From: Inediibacterium massiliense
GTDB lineage: Bacteria > Bacillota > Clostridia > Peptostreptococcales > Thermotaleaceae
Assembly: GCF_001282725.1 (NCBI RefSeq)
Contig: NZ_LN876586.1
Span: 884,957-948,956 of the forward strand
Direction of reading: 5' to 3'
Length of the DNA stretch: 64,000 nt
Shown here piece by piece: positions 8,734 through 15,993 of the stretch. The notes below the pieces were generated by a model. It did no database searches. It was not told where the DNA came from and worked only from the letters and a program-made list of their open reading frames with translations. Numbering within the stretch: position 1 is the first letter of the stretch; each line of letters starts with the position of its first letter. Made by a program: the position numbers and the translations under genes.

Positions 8734-8932
8734 AAATTCAACTCCTTATTTCATAGTTTCATTTATTATTATTCCAATAAAAAAAAGAAAAATGCAAAAT
8801 AAGAGTAACATTTTAAAAAGAGATGATAAAAATAAATGTAAGTTTTTACAAGTTATATTTATTAAAATAATGCACACAATATTTAATGTAAGCGCAAAGC
8901 TTATAAAATAAAAAAGTGGAGGAATGCCAATT

Positions 8933-9208
8933 ATGTATAATACTATGGGAAACGTTCCTAACTTAAAGAACTCAAATACTATCGATCAAAGTGAAATACA
9001 AAAGGCAAAAAACAATATGTCTAACTATAGTCAAGGAACAAATATGATGTCTAATATGTCTAGTGGAACAAATATGACATCCAGTACAATGGGTATGGCA
9101 TATGGGTCTTCAACAAACCTAAGTAATTCAAATAATATTGATCAGCTAGAAGTTCAACAAGCTAGAGAAAAAGTTCAAAATAGTGGCATTCAAAACACAA
9201 TTTATTAA
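8933..9208 (+). CDS. Asn/Ser/Met-rich protein with internal repeat (91 aa), possibly spore-associated
   Basis: ATG 8933 lies 10 bases after GGAGG (8918-8922); ATG 8924 would be too close. The protein has a duplicated module: LKNSNTIDQSEIQKAKNNM near the N-terminus and LSNSNNIDQLEVQQAREKV near the C-terminus, joined by a low-complexity Met/Ser/Asn/Gly linker (TNMMSNMSSGTNM). The repeat layout resembles gamma-type SASP in outline only; I have no firm family. It is followed by a terminator. Confidence 0.6.
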   Translation: MYNTMGNVPNLKNSNTIDQSEIQKAKNNMSNYSQGTNMMSNMSSGTNMTSSTMGMAYGSSTNLSNSNNIDQLEVQQAREKVQNSGIQNTIY

Positions 9209-9210
9209 TA

Positions 9211-9252
9211 TCATTGCCTAGGACAATATGTCCTGGGCAATTGAATTTTTTG
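9211..9252 (+). terminator. Rho-independent terminator
   Basis: ATTGCCTAGGACA pairs with TGTCCTGGGCAAT, followed after GAA by a T run. Confidence 0.75.
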
Positions 9253-9282
9253 TATATGTTTTAAAATAAGGTATACTTGAAT

Positions 9283-9298
9283 TGGCATAATTTGTGCA
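9283..9298 (+). promoter_or_regulatory. Probable sigma-54 (-24/-12) promoter of dppA
   Basis: TGGCAT-AATTT-GTGCA: the GG and GC dinucleotides have the correct 10-base separation; only one base differs from TTGCW at -12. It lies 87 bases before the dppA start. No sigma-54 regulator gene is adjacent, so control would come from elsewhere. Confidence 0.6.
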
Positions 9299-9384
9299 TA
9301 GTATATAATTTAAAGATGTCAATTTGGAGGAATGAAAAATAAGATAATAAATATAAATATAAAAAATATAAGGAGGCAGAAAAA

Positions 9385-10182
9385 ATGAAAATATACATAA
9401 GTGTAGATATGGAAGGAATTACAGGGGTAACTCATTGGAATGAAACTATATTAGGGCATAGTGAACATCAATGGGCAAAAGATCAGATGACAAAAGAAAC
9501 TATAGCAGCATGTGAGGCAGCTATAGAAATGGGAGCAAAAGAGATTTTTGTAAAAGATGCTCATAGTTCAGGAAGAAATATAGATATTACAAAACTTCCA
9601 ATACAAGCAAATGTAATAAGAGGTTGGACTGGTTCTCCTGAATCTATGATGGCAGGAATAGATTCTAGTTATGATGCGTGTATATTTATAGGATATCATT
9701 CACCATCAAGATGTAATGGAAATCCATTATCTCATACAATGAATCCTGAAAAACCAGTATATGTAAAAATAAATGGGGAAATTTCATCAGAATTTACAAT
9801 GAATGCTTACATTGCTGCATATTATAATGTTCCAGTAATTTTTTTAAGTGGAGATGAAGTGATTTGTAATCAATCCAAAGATTTAATTTCAAATATAGAG
9901 ATAGTTTCTGTAAAAAAATGTGATGGGGATGCTACGTTTAATATACATCCAGAATATGCGTGTGAATGTATAAAAAACGGTGTGAAAGAAGGAATGAAAA
10001 AAATTCAACAATGTAAAATACAATCCCCAAAAGAATTTGAAATGGAAATAAGATTTCAAAAACATCAAGATGCCAAAAGAGCATCTTACTATCCAGGAGT
10101 GACGGTTATAGATGATTATACAGTAAAATATAAAGCAAAAGATATACAAGATATGATGACAGCTAGAATGTTTATATTATAG
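9385..10182 (+). CDS. dppA: D-aminopeptidase, M55 family (DppA-like)
   Basis: Zinc D-amino-acid aminopeptidase acting on D-Ala-D-Ala type peptides. The 265-residue length fits the family. Metal and active-site residues match: Asp8 and Glu10 in SVDMEG, His60 in KDAHSS, His105 in GYHS, His116 in LSHT and Glu132 in NGEIS. No signal peptide, so cytoplasmic. It converges on a gene pair encoding a serine hydrolase and an LD-carboxypeptidase, which points to recycling of cell-wall or D-amino-acid peptides. Confidence 0.9.
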   Translation: MKIYISVDMEGITGVTHWNETILGHSEHQWAKDQMTKETIAACEAAIEMGAKEIFVKDAHSSGRNIDITKLPIQANVIRGWTGSPESMMAGIDSSYDACIFIGYHSPSRCNGNPLSHTMNPEKPVYVKINGEISSEFTMNAYIAAYYNVPVIFLSGDEVICNQSKDLISNIEIVSVKKCDGDATFNIHPEYACECIKNGVKEGMKKIQQCKIQSPKEFEMEIRFQKHQDAKRASYYPGVTVIDDYTVKYKAKDIQDMMTARMFIL

Positions 10183-10187
10183 TGAAG

Positions 10188-10221
10188 AAAAAGCAAAGTA
10201 TGATGGATACTTTGCTTTTAT
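10188..10221. terminator. Bidirectional terminator
   Basis: AAAAAGCAAAGTA/TACTTTGCTTTTA stem between the convergent dppA and serine hydrolase genes. Confidence 0.8.
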
Positions 10222-10223
10222 CT

Positions 10224-11075
10224 TTATGAATTAAAATAATCAAATATGATTTTTCCTATTTTTTGCTGTATAGATATTCCAAGTCCATGATCAGAAAGTT
10301 CATCTGTAAGACATACAATAATAATTTTTTTGTCTTTAAGGGTGAGTATACCTGCGTCATGAATGACTCCATTGATTTCTCCAGTTTTGTGTGCAAAAGG
10401 AATATAAATTTGGTCAAAGTTTGATGCATGTTCATTACATTTTGAGCAGGTAGTTTTATGGCCTAAATACTCATGACAATTGCCACATAAAACCAAATGA
10501 TGAGATATTCTATCGTTATATTGTTGATTGGAAAGGATATGAAGTCCTATATTTGCCATAGCTTGATTTAGATTTTTGCATATTAAAAATTCTTCTAATA
10601 ATATTCCTAAATCTTTAGCAGTAGTATAACTATAACTATTAGAATCAGAAATCATAAGCTTTCGTGCGAAAAAAGTATTTTGAAGCTTTAAATTTTTTAT
10701 AGACCCATTGATATGATCTTTACCTAAAAGATCATGAAGGATATTTGTAGCCACATTATCACTGACATCAATCATTAAAGTTAGTAAATCTTTTAATGTA
10801 ACTTCAAGTCCAATATGCATAAGTTTTAATATGCCAGAGCCATCTACTATATCAGATGATTTTAATTGATATGTATCATTTAAGCTTAATTTTTTATTTT
10901 GTATTTGAAGTAAAGCATCATATAAAATAGGAAGTTTTATAGTACTTGCTGCATGAAATTTTCTATTTTCATGAATTTCTATCACTTCATGGGTAGAACA
11001 ATCCTTAATATATACTCCTTTATGGCCATCTATAGAATTTATAATATTTTCTATTTTATTTTTTAAATTTTTCAT
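10224..11075 (-). CDS. Cytoplasmic class A beta-lactamase-fold serine hydrolase with a four-Cys insert
   Basis: A 283-residue member of the beta-lactamase/transpeptidase fold. The three hallmark motifs are present: S44-T-I-K47, S105-D-N107 and K230-T-G232. There is no signal peptide, which is unusual for a penicillin-interacting enzyme and favours an intracellular peptidase role. Just before the KTG strand is an insert with paired cysteines C197-x2-C200 and C210-x2-C213, a zinc-ribbon-like spacing. Its start overlaps the stop of the LD-carboxypeptidase gene by four bases (ATGA), so the two are translationally coupled. A true antibiotic-resistance role is unlikely. Confidence 0.75.
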   Translation of the reverse strand: MKNLKNKIENIINSIDGHKGVYIKDCSTHEVIEIHENRKFHAASTIKLPILYDALLQIQNKKLSLNDTYQLKSSDIVDGSGILKLMHIGLEVTLKDLLTLMIDVSDNVATNILHDLLGKDHINGSIKNLKLQNTFFARKLMISDSNSYSYTTAKDLGILLEEFLICKNLNQAMANIGLHILSNQQYNDRISHHLVLCGNCHEYLGHKTTCSKCNEHASNFDQIYIPFAHKTGEINGVIHDAGILTLKDKKIIIVCLTDELSDHGLGISIQQKIGKIIFDYFNS

Positions 11076-11986
11076 GCTTTATTCCTTTTGATGATGATTT
11101 TTTTATTTGTTGCATCTAATTCACAAACCATTCCAAGAGGAAGGGTAATGGTGGGTTCACAATGGCCAGATTTGAAATTATATATAGTAGGTTTATTGAA
11201 AGGTTCAATGATCATTTTGAGTACTTCAAGTAAAGTAAATCCATCTTCATCATTACAATTATTAAAATCACCCAATATAAAACCTTCACAATCTTGTAAT
11301 TTACCTGCTAAATAAAGCTGAGTCAACATTCTGTCAATTTTAAAAGGTGGTTCAGCTACATCTTCTATAAAAAGAATTTTTCCTTTTGTTTGAATTTCAT
11401 AAGGAGTTCCTAGCGTAGATGTGATCAAACATAAATTTCCACCTACTAAAGTTCCTTTTGCAAATCCATCTACCATAGTTTTTAGCTCCTCATTTGGTGG
11501 ATTTTGTAAAATAATATCATCATCACTACTCATAACTTCGAAAAATGATTTTTTAGTAAATTCATTAAAATTAAGCATATTAGAAAAAACCATAGGACCA
11601 TGATAAGTAACTAAATTTGCCATTTGATTGAATAGAAGATGCAATGCAGTGATATCAGAATATCCAACAAATATCTTAGGATTTTGTTTAATGACATCTA
11701 TATGAATTTTATCCATCATACGCATACAGCCGTATCCACCTCGAATACATATGATTCCATCTATATCTTGATCCATAAACATATCATTCACATCTTTGGC
11801 TCTAATATGATCTTTACCAGCCAAATATCCTCCAAAGGATAAAAAGCAGCTTTCTCCCATCTTTACTTTAAATCCCATTTCTTCTAAAACACATTTTGCT
11901 TGGTAAGCTTTTTCTTTTGGTACGGGTCCTGCTGGAGCGACAACTCCTATAGTATCTCCAATTTTTAATTTTTTTGGAATGATCAT
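11072..11986 (-). CDS. LD-carboxypeptidase, S66 family (LdcA/MccF-like)
   Basis: A 304-residue serine peptidase that removes the terminal D-Ala from tetrapeptides or cleaves related amide bonds in the cytoplasm. Family hallmarks: N-terminal KIGDTIGVVAPAGPV, IRGGYGCMRM, the nucleophile segment GYSDITALH, the acidic ILFIEDVAEPPFKIDR and the C-terminal GHCEPTITLPLG with the catalytic His. The start at 11986 is set by an AGGGGGAG site; the longer frame start has none. It is operonic with the downstream serine hydrolase. Confidence 0.88.
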   Translation of the reverse strand: MIIPKKLKIGDTIGVVAPAGPVPKEKAYQAKCVLEEMGFKVKMGESCFLSFGGYLAGKDHIRAKDVNDMFMDQDIDGIICIRGGYGCMRMMDKIHIDVIKQNPKIFVGYSDITALHLLFNQMANLVTYHGPMVFSNMLNFNEFTKKSFFEVMSSDDDIILQNPPNEELKTMVDGFAKGTLVGGNLCLITSTLGTPYEIQTKGKILFIEDVAEPPFKIDRMLTQLYLAGKLQDCEGFILGDFNNCNDEDGFTLLEVLKMIIEPFNKPTIYNFKSGHCEPTITLPLGMVCELDATNKKIIIKRNKA

Positions 11987-12171
11987 ATAAAACTCCCCCT
12001 TCATGTTTATTTAAAATCAAAAGTGAGTGATTTTATTATATATCTATGATACTTGATATAAATGCAAAAGTCATACCAAATGATAGAGGGGATTTGTAGA
12101 GTTTGATCTATATTGACATAGATCTTTGGGAAAAATATAATAAAGTCTAAAAGAACAAAAGGAGATTTTTT

Positions 12172-12798
12172 ATGAAAATAGAAAGATTAGTAGTAGGATC
12201 ATTGCAAACAAATGGATATATTCTTTATGATGAGAAGAGCAAGGAAGCTTTTATTATTGATCCAGGAGATGAAGCATCAAAATTTTTAAATTATATAGAA
12301 AAATATGGATTGAATCCTATAGGAATTATTTTAACACATTATCATCATGATCATATAGGAGCTGTAAGTTCTATTCAAAAAAAATGTCATATACCTATTT
12401 TTATACATAAAGATGATGTAGAGGGACTTAAAAATCCATATTTGAATTATTCAGAGGATATATCTATTACCCCTAATAAAATCGTAAAAGATAAGGATGA
12501 AATAAAAGGAAGAAATATTATTTTAGAAGTGATTCATACACCAGGACATACACCAGGAGGCATTTGTTTAAAAGTAAAAAATGAAAATATTATTTTTACA
12601 GGAGATACTATTTTTAATATAGATATTGGTAGAACTGATTTGGCAGGATCAGATCCTTATGCTATGCTAGATTCTATGAAAAATAAAATATCTAAATGGG
12701 AAGATGATATAGTCATTTATCCAGGGCATGGAGAGAAGGCTACCATGAGTTTTGTCAGAAAAAATAATATGGAATATATTTATGCAATAACCAGATAA
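12172..12798 (+). CDS. MBL-fold metallo-hydrolase (glyoxalase II-like)
   Basis: A 208-residue single-domain metallo-beta-lactamase fold hydrolase. Metal ligands are in THYHHDHIGAV, HTPGHTPGG, FTGDTIF and YPGHGE. The short form without the glyoxalase II C-terminal helical domain is common in Clostridia, where the substrate is generally unknown. AAAGGAG precedes the start. Confidence 0.88.
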   Translation: MKIERLVVGSLQTNGYILYDEKSKEAFIIDPGDEASKFLNYIEKYGLNPIGIILTHYHHDHIGAVSSIQKKCHIPIFIHKDDVEGLKNPYLNYSEDISITPNKIVKDKDEIKGRNIILEVIHTPGHTPGGICLKVKNENIIFTGDTIFNIDIGRTDLAGSDPYAMLDSMKNKISKWEDDIVIYPGHGEKATMSFVRKNNMEYIYAITR

Positions 12799-12822
12799 AA
12801 AATTTTATCTGGTTATTTAATT
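12784..12822 (+). terminator. Rho-independent terminator
   Basis: AATAACCAGATAAAA pairs with TTTTATCTGGTTATT, followed by T-rich sequence; it overlaps the end of the MBL-fold gene. Confidence 0.8.
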
Positions 12823-12862
12823 TTATATAAAATAGGAATACTAAAAAAGAGGAGGGATAGTG

Positions 12863-13039
12863 ATGGACAAAAAATATGTGATTCAAACAGATCAAAGCAT
12901 ATCTAAGCCTATGAGTAGACAAGAAGCTATCAAACAAGTAAGAAAATATGACAAAGAAGGAATAAATGCTTATATTGTTTCACAAGCAGAAGGTGAAAGA
13001 ATTAAAGATTCTCATTTTCATACACCAAAATGGAGCTAA
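12863..13039 (+). CDS. Small protein of unknown function (58 aa)
   Basis: The ATG at 12863 follows GAGGAGGGA and opens a 58-codon frame: MDKKYVIQTDQSISKPMS, then RQEAIKQVRKYDKEGINAYIVS, ending HFHTPKWS. The predicted shape is beta strand, helix, strand. It is charged, with no membrane segment. I do not recognise a named family. It is closed by a bidirectional terminator shared with the convergent binding-protein gene. Confidence 0.7.
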   Translation: MDKKYVIQTDQSISKPMSRQEAIKQVRKYDKEGINAYIVSQAEGERIKDSHFHTPKWS

Positions 13040-13047
13040 ATATAAAA

Positions 13048-13077
13048 GAGGTTCTTTCTTATAAAAGAAAGAACCTT
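13048..13077. terminator. Bidirectional terminator
   Basis: GAGGTTCTTTCTT/AAGAAAGAACCTT stem between convergent genes. Confidence 0.8.
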
Positions 13078-13099
13078 CATTGGGAGGATTTAAATTTGT

Positions 13100-14104
13100 T
13101 TATTTTAAGCTTTCCATAGATTGTTGTGCAAAGCCTGTATTTACAATTTTGTCATAAGGAGCTCTTTGATCTAATTCACCAGCTAATTCGATAATATCCA
13201 TCATATGATTTAAACCTTCTTCAGTTAAAATTAAATCAGGTTTCCAAGTATCTTGATCCTTATATCTTTTTGCTACTTTTGTAAGTATTTCTAAATCTGC
13301 ATCAGGAAATTGGGAAGCAACGGATTTTGCAATTTCTTCTGGAGAATGGCTTTCTACCCATTTCATCCCTTTATAGATAGCATTTGTAAACTTTTGAATG
13401 GTTTCTGGATTTTTTTCAATAAAGCTTTTCTTTGCACTATAGCAGGTATAAGGAAGGTATCCAGCAGCTTCGCCTATAGATGCTACAATATATCCAGCTT
13501 TTTCTTTTTCTAAAGAAGATGCAACAGGTTCAAACAAAGTAACAAAATCTCCTTCTCCTCCAGTAAAAGCTCCAGCCATAACTGCAAATTGAATATCGGT
13601 TCTTACATTGACATTTTCTTGAGGATATACATTGTTTTTTTTGAGTACATATTCTAGTGTCATTTCAGGCATACCGCCTTTTCTTCCTCCAATAATGGTC
13701 CTACCTTCTACATCTTCAAATTTAAAGTTAGGCATAGGTTCTCTTGCTACTAAAAAAGAACCGTCTCTTTGTGTAAGTTGTGCAAAGTTTACAGCATAAT
13801 CTTCTTTTCCTTGATTGTATACATAAACGGATGCTTCAGGTCCCATAAATCCTATGTCTACTTGATCAGATAATAAAGCAGTCATAGTTTTGTCAGCACC
13901 TTGACCGTTAATAAGCTCTATATCTAATCCTTCTTCTTTAAAGAAACCTTCTGTAATGGCTACATATTGAGGTGCATAAAAAACAGAATGAGTTACTTCT
14001 GCTACTCTAACCTTTGTTAAAGCTTTTTCTCCACAGCCAGTAAACACAATTGAGATTAGCATGACTAGAACAAGGAGAAATGCTGTTTTCCTAAAAAGTT
14101 TCAT
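13100..14104 (-). CDS. ABC transporter substrate-binding lipoprotein (NMT1/SsuA/THI5-like)
   Basis: A 334-residue lipoprotein with signal ending FTGC. The mature part has the SsuA/NMT1 pattern: VFYAPQYVAITEGFFKEEGLDIEL followed by ALLSDQVDIGFMGPE. Related proteins bind sulfonates, nitrate, thiamine precursors or similar small molecules. No permease or ATPase gene lies next to it on this strand, so it is an orphan here. Of three consecutive ATG codons I chose 14104, which is 7 bases from GGAGG. Confidence 0.85.
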   Translation of the reverse strand: MKLFRKTAFLLVLVMLISIVFTGCGEKALTKVRVAEVTHSVFYAPQYVAITEGFFKEEGLDIELINGQGADKTMTALLSDQVDIGFMGPEASVYVYNQGKEDYAVNFAQLTQRDGSFLVAREPMPNFKFEDVEGRTIIGGRKGGMPEMTLEYVLKKNNVYPQENVNVRTDIQFAVMAGAFTGGEGDFVTLFEPVASSLEKEKAGYIVASIGEAAGYLPYTCYSAKKSFIEKNPETIQKFTNAIYKGMKWVESHSPEEIAKSVASQFPDADLEILTKVAKRYKDQDTWKPDLILTEEGLNHMMDIIELAGELDQRAPYDKIVNTGFAQQSMESLK

Positions 14105-14197
14105 CATCATACCTCCATGACCAATAATTTTATATAATTTTATTATATGCATCATGAAATGAATGGTTCCTTTATACAATTCCTAAAGAATAAAAAA

Positions 14198-14227
14198 ATA
14201 CTGAGGAATATTTCTCAGTATTTTAGA
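14198..14227 (-). terminator. Terminator of the 68-aa membrane protein gene
   Basis: AAAATACTGAG/CTCAGTATTT stem, with a T run when read on the minus strand. Confidence 0.7.
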
Positions 14228-14429
14228 AAGTTATAAATCCTAATAAATTAGCCAAGCTTGTTACTAGTAGAAAAATACCTATTAAAAGATAAACTATAGT
14301 TGCTCCACCATCACCTAGAAATCTTCTTAAGTTTTTTGCTTTACGACTTTCCCAATAAAAGGGAGGTTTTAAAAGAGTGCAGATGATTGTGAATATAGAA
14401 ACTAATAAAATTAATATAGACATTCCCAT
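14223..14429 (-). CDS. Small two-span membrane protein (68 aa), loosely Imm17-like
   Basis: Two hydrophobic segments (about 3-20 and 44-65) flank a basic loop PPFYWESRKAKNLRRFLGDGGATIVY. The layout of two helices around a loop ending in a Gly-rich turn and IVYLLIG recalls small proteins filed as immunity 17 family, but I cannot confirm this. No toxin gene is adjacent. The terminator overlaps its stop codon. Confidence 0.6.
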   Translation of the reverse strand: MGMSILILLVSIFTIICTLLKPPFYWESRKAKNLRRFLGDGGATIVYLLIGIFLLVTSLANLLGFITF

Positions 14430-14662
14430 AAATATGCTCCTTTTTAATTTGTAAAATACATAAAAATTTTATCATAAAAAAGGTGAAAATACTATAGGGT
14501 TATAGGAAGAATAATATTTAATGAAAATAAAAAAATAGAAAATATTCAAAAAATCTAGAAAAAAAGGTAAAAACCATAAATAAAAGTATAAAAGGAATAA
14601 ATTAAGGATATTATGAATATGATGAGAAACAGATAAAAAATTATATAATGGAGGCGAAAAAA

Positions 14663-14812
14663 GTGGAAGAAATGCTTGTAAATATGGTAATAGATTTTAT
14701 TGATTTGTGTGATGATTTATTGTCAAAAGGAAAAATTTCAGAACAAACTTATATAGAGTGCACAAAAATGAAGTTGGATTTTTTAGAAAATATGACAGCA
14801 AAGCAAAGTTAA
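14663..14812 (+). CDS. Small acidic helical protein (49 aa), unknown
   Basis: GTG start at 14663, 8 bases after GGAGG (14650-14654). The product (VEEMLVNMVIDFIDLCDDLL..., ending ENMTAKQS) looks like two amphipathic helices with two cysteines. Its stop overlaps the 3' end of the convergent membrane-protein gene by four bases. The 230 bases upstream (14430-14650) hold no other gene that I can see. Confidence 0.6.
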   Translation: MEEMLVNMVIDFIDLCDDLLSKGKISEQTYIECTKMKLDFLENMTAKQS

Positions 14813-15210
14813 ATATTAGGATAAAAATAATGTATGATTAGCAATAAAGAAAAAATAAGAATACACAAAAGAAAAACATATCCTAAGAGATAATATAAAG
14901 TAATTCCTTCATAAAGACAAGCAGTCATAAGCAGTATGACCCATAGGAGTCCTAAAATTTTTAATATAGAATGTATATGATCAAAACGTACTAATATAAA
15001 ATAAGCAGTATGAAAAAGTAGCCATAGGAATAATATAAATCCCATAATGCCAAGGACAATCCCTAATATAGAATGATTAGCTATACGATAGATCCATGAA
15101 GTTTCATAATAATAAAATACAGAAGTATTTGATGTGAGTATTCGGCTTCCTATACTGCATAAAAAAGCCAATATAAGTGTACATAAATAAAATGGGTATT
15201 GTTTTTTCAT
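14809..15210 (-). CDS. Membrane protein of unknown function (133 aa)
   Basis: Four probable membrane helices (about 7-25, 45-67, 83-100 and 103-128) and almost no soluble part. An AAGGGGGAT-type site precedes the ATG on the minus strand. No recognised family or motif. Confidence 0.7.
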   Translation of the reverse strand: MKKQYPFYLCTLILAFLCSIGSRILTSNTSVFYYYETSWIYRIANHSILGIVLGIMGFILFLWLLFHTAYFILVRFDHIHSILKILGLLWVILLMTACLYEGITLYYLLGYVFLLCILIFSLLLIIHYFYPNI

Positions 15211-15327
15211 AAAAATCCCCCTTAGTTCTATTTGTGTATATTATGAATAAATGTAAAAAAATATTATTAAATGGATAGACTAAGAATATAACTATAATAG
15301 AAAATGTTATAAAAAGGTGGGGTTTTT

Positions 15328-15672
15328 ATGGATTACAATATTAAGATAGAAGAAGGAAAGCATAGATATGGTTATATGAAAGGGATTGTAGATCGTTTTC
15401 GATGGTATGCATTAGTTCATAAAGAAGAAACAGAGCATGGGATTGATCCTATGAATTTAGAAAGTGGATGGGGAAGGATTACAAGACTGTGTGTCTATAA
15501 GGATGTAGTAGAATTTGGAGGAAGTCCCTATGCTCCTACTAGAAATGTACGACGATATATTTATGCAAATTACAAAAGAGAGTGGGATATATTGAGTACA
15601 AACCACATCCCTATGATTAAAGAGCTGATTAACTATTTAGAAAGAATATATTCTCTAAAATTGGTAAAATAA
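15328..15672 (+). CDS. Hypothetical protein, DUF7678-like (114 aa)
   Basis: A soluble, aromatic-rich protein: GYMKGIVDRFRWYALVHKEETEHGI, then GWGRITRLCVYKD and a C-terminal amphipathic helix. The N-terminal half resembles small clostridial proteins annotated as DUF7678; the match is from memory and not firm. AAGGTGGGG precedes the start. It lies upstream of the valS leader and is monocistronic. Confidence 0.6.
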   Translation: MDYNIKIEEGKHRYGYMKGIVDRFRWYALVHKEETEHGIDPMNLESGWGRITRLCVYKDVVEFGGSPYAPTRNVRRYIYANYKREWDILSTNHIPMIKELINYLERIYSLKLVK

Positions 15673-15734
15673 AAATAAAGTACATATTGACTTTTATCTT
15701 AAATGATATATAATTAATGAAAAAATACTATAAG

Positions 15735-15967
15735 AATAGACATTGAAGAAGAGGAGTAAATAAATAACCCCCTCTAGAGAAAGAAATCCAAAGGCTGGAA
15801 GGTTTCTTAGGGGAGTATTATTGAAGGTAGCTTCTGAGTTACTAAACTGAAATTAAAGTAGGTTTAGTCGGGATATCCCGTTATAGATACAAAAGAGCCA
15901 ATTTTGGAATTAAGGTGGTACCGCGAAAGTCCCTTTCGTCCTTACAAGGATGATAGGGGCTTTTTTA
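15735..15967 (+). promoter_or_regulatory. T-box leader of valS
   Basis: The invariant T-box AAGGTGGTACCGCG is at 15912-15925 and is followed by a terminator stem (AGTCCCTTTCGTCCTT against AAGGATGATAGGGGCT) and T run ending near 15967. Upstream, GAGGAGTAAA and a long stem I are visible; the candidate specifier is GTA (Val) at 15827-15829 within GAAGGTAGCTTC. Uncharged tRNA-Val should allow read-through into valS. Confidence 0.92.
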
Positions 15968-15993
15968 TGAATATTTTAAAAAGGAGTGTTTTT

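Noticed and set aside
15904..15993. N-terminal extension of valS
   Set aside because: The extra codons lie in the T-box antiterminator/terminator region; a good ribosome site and standard ValRS N-terminus support ATG 15994.
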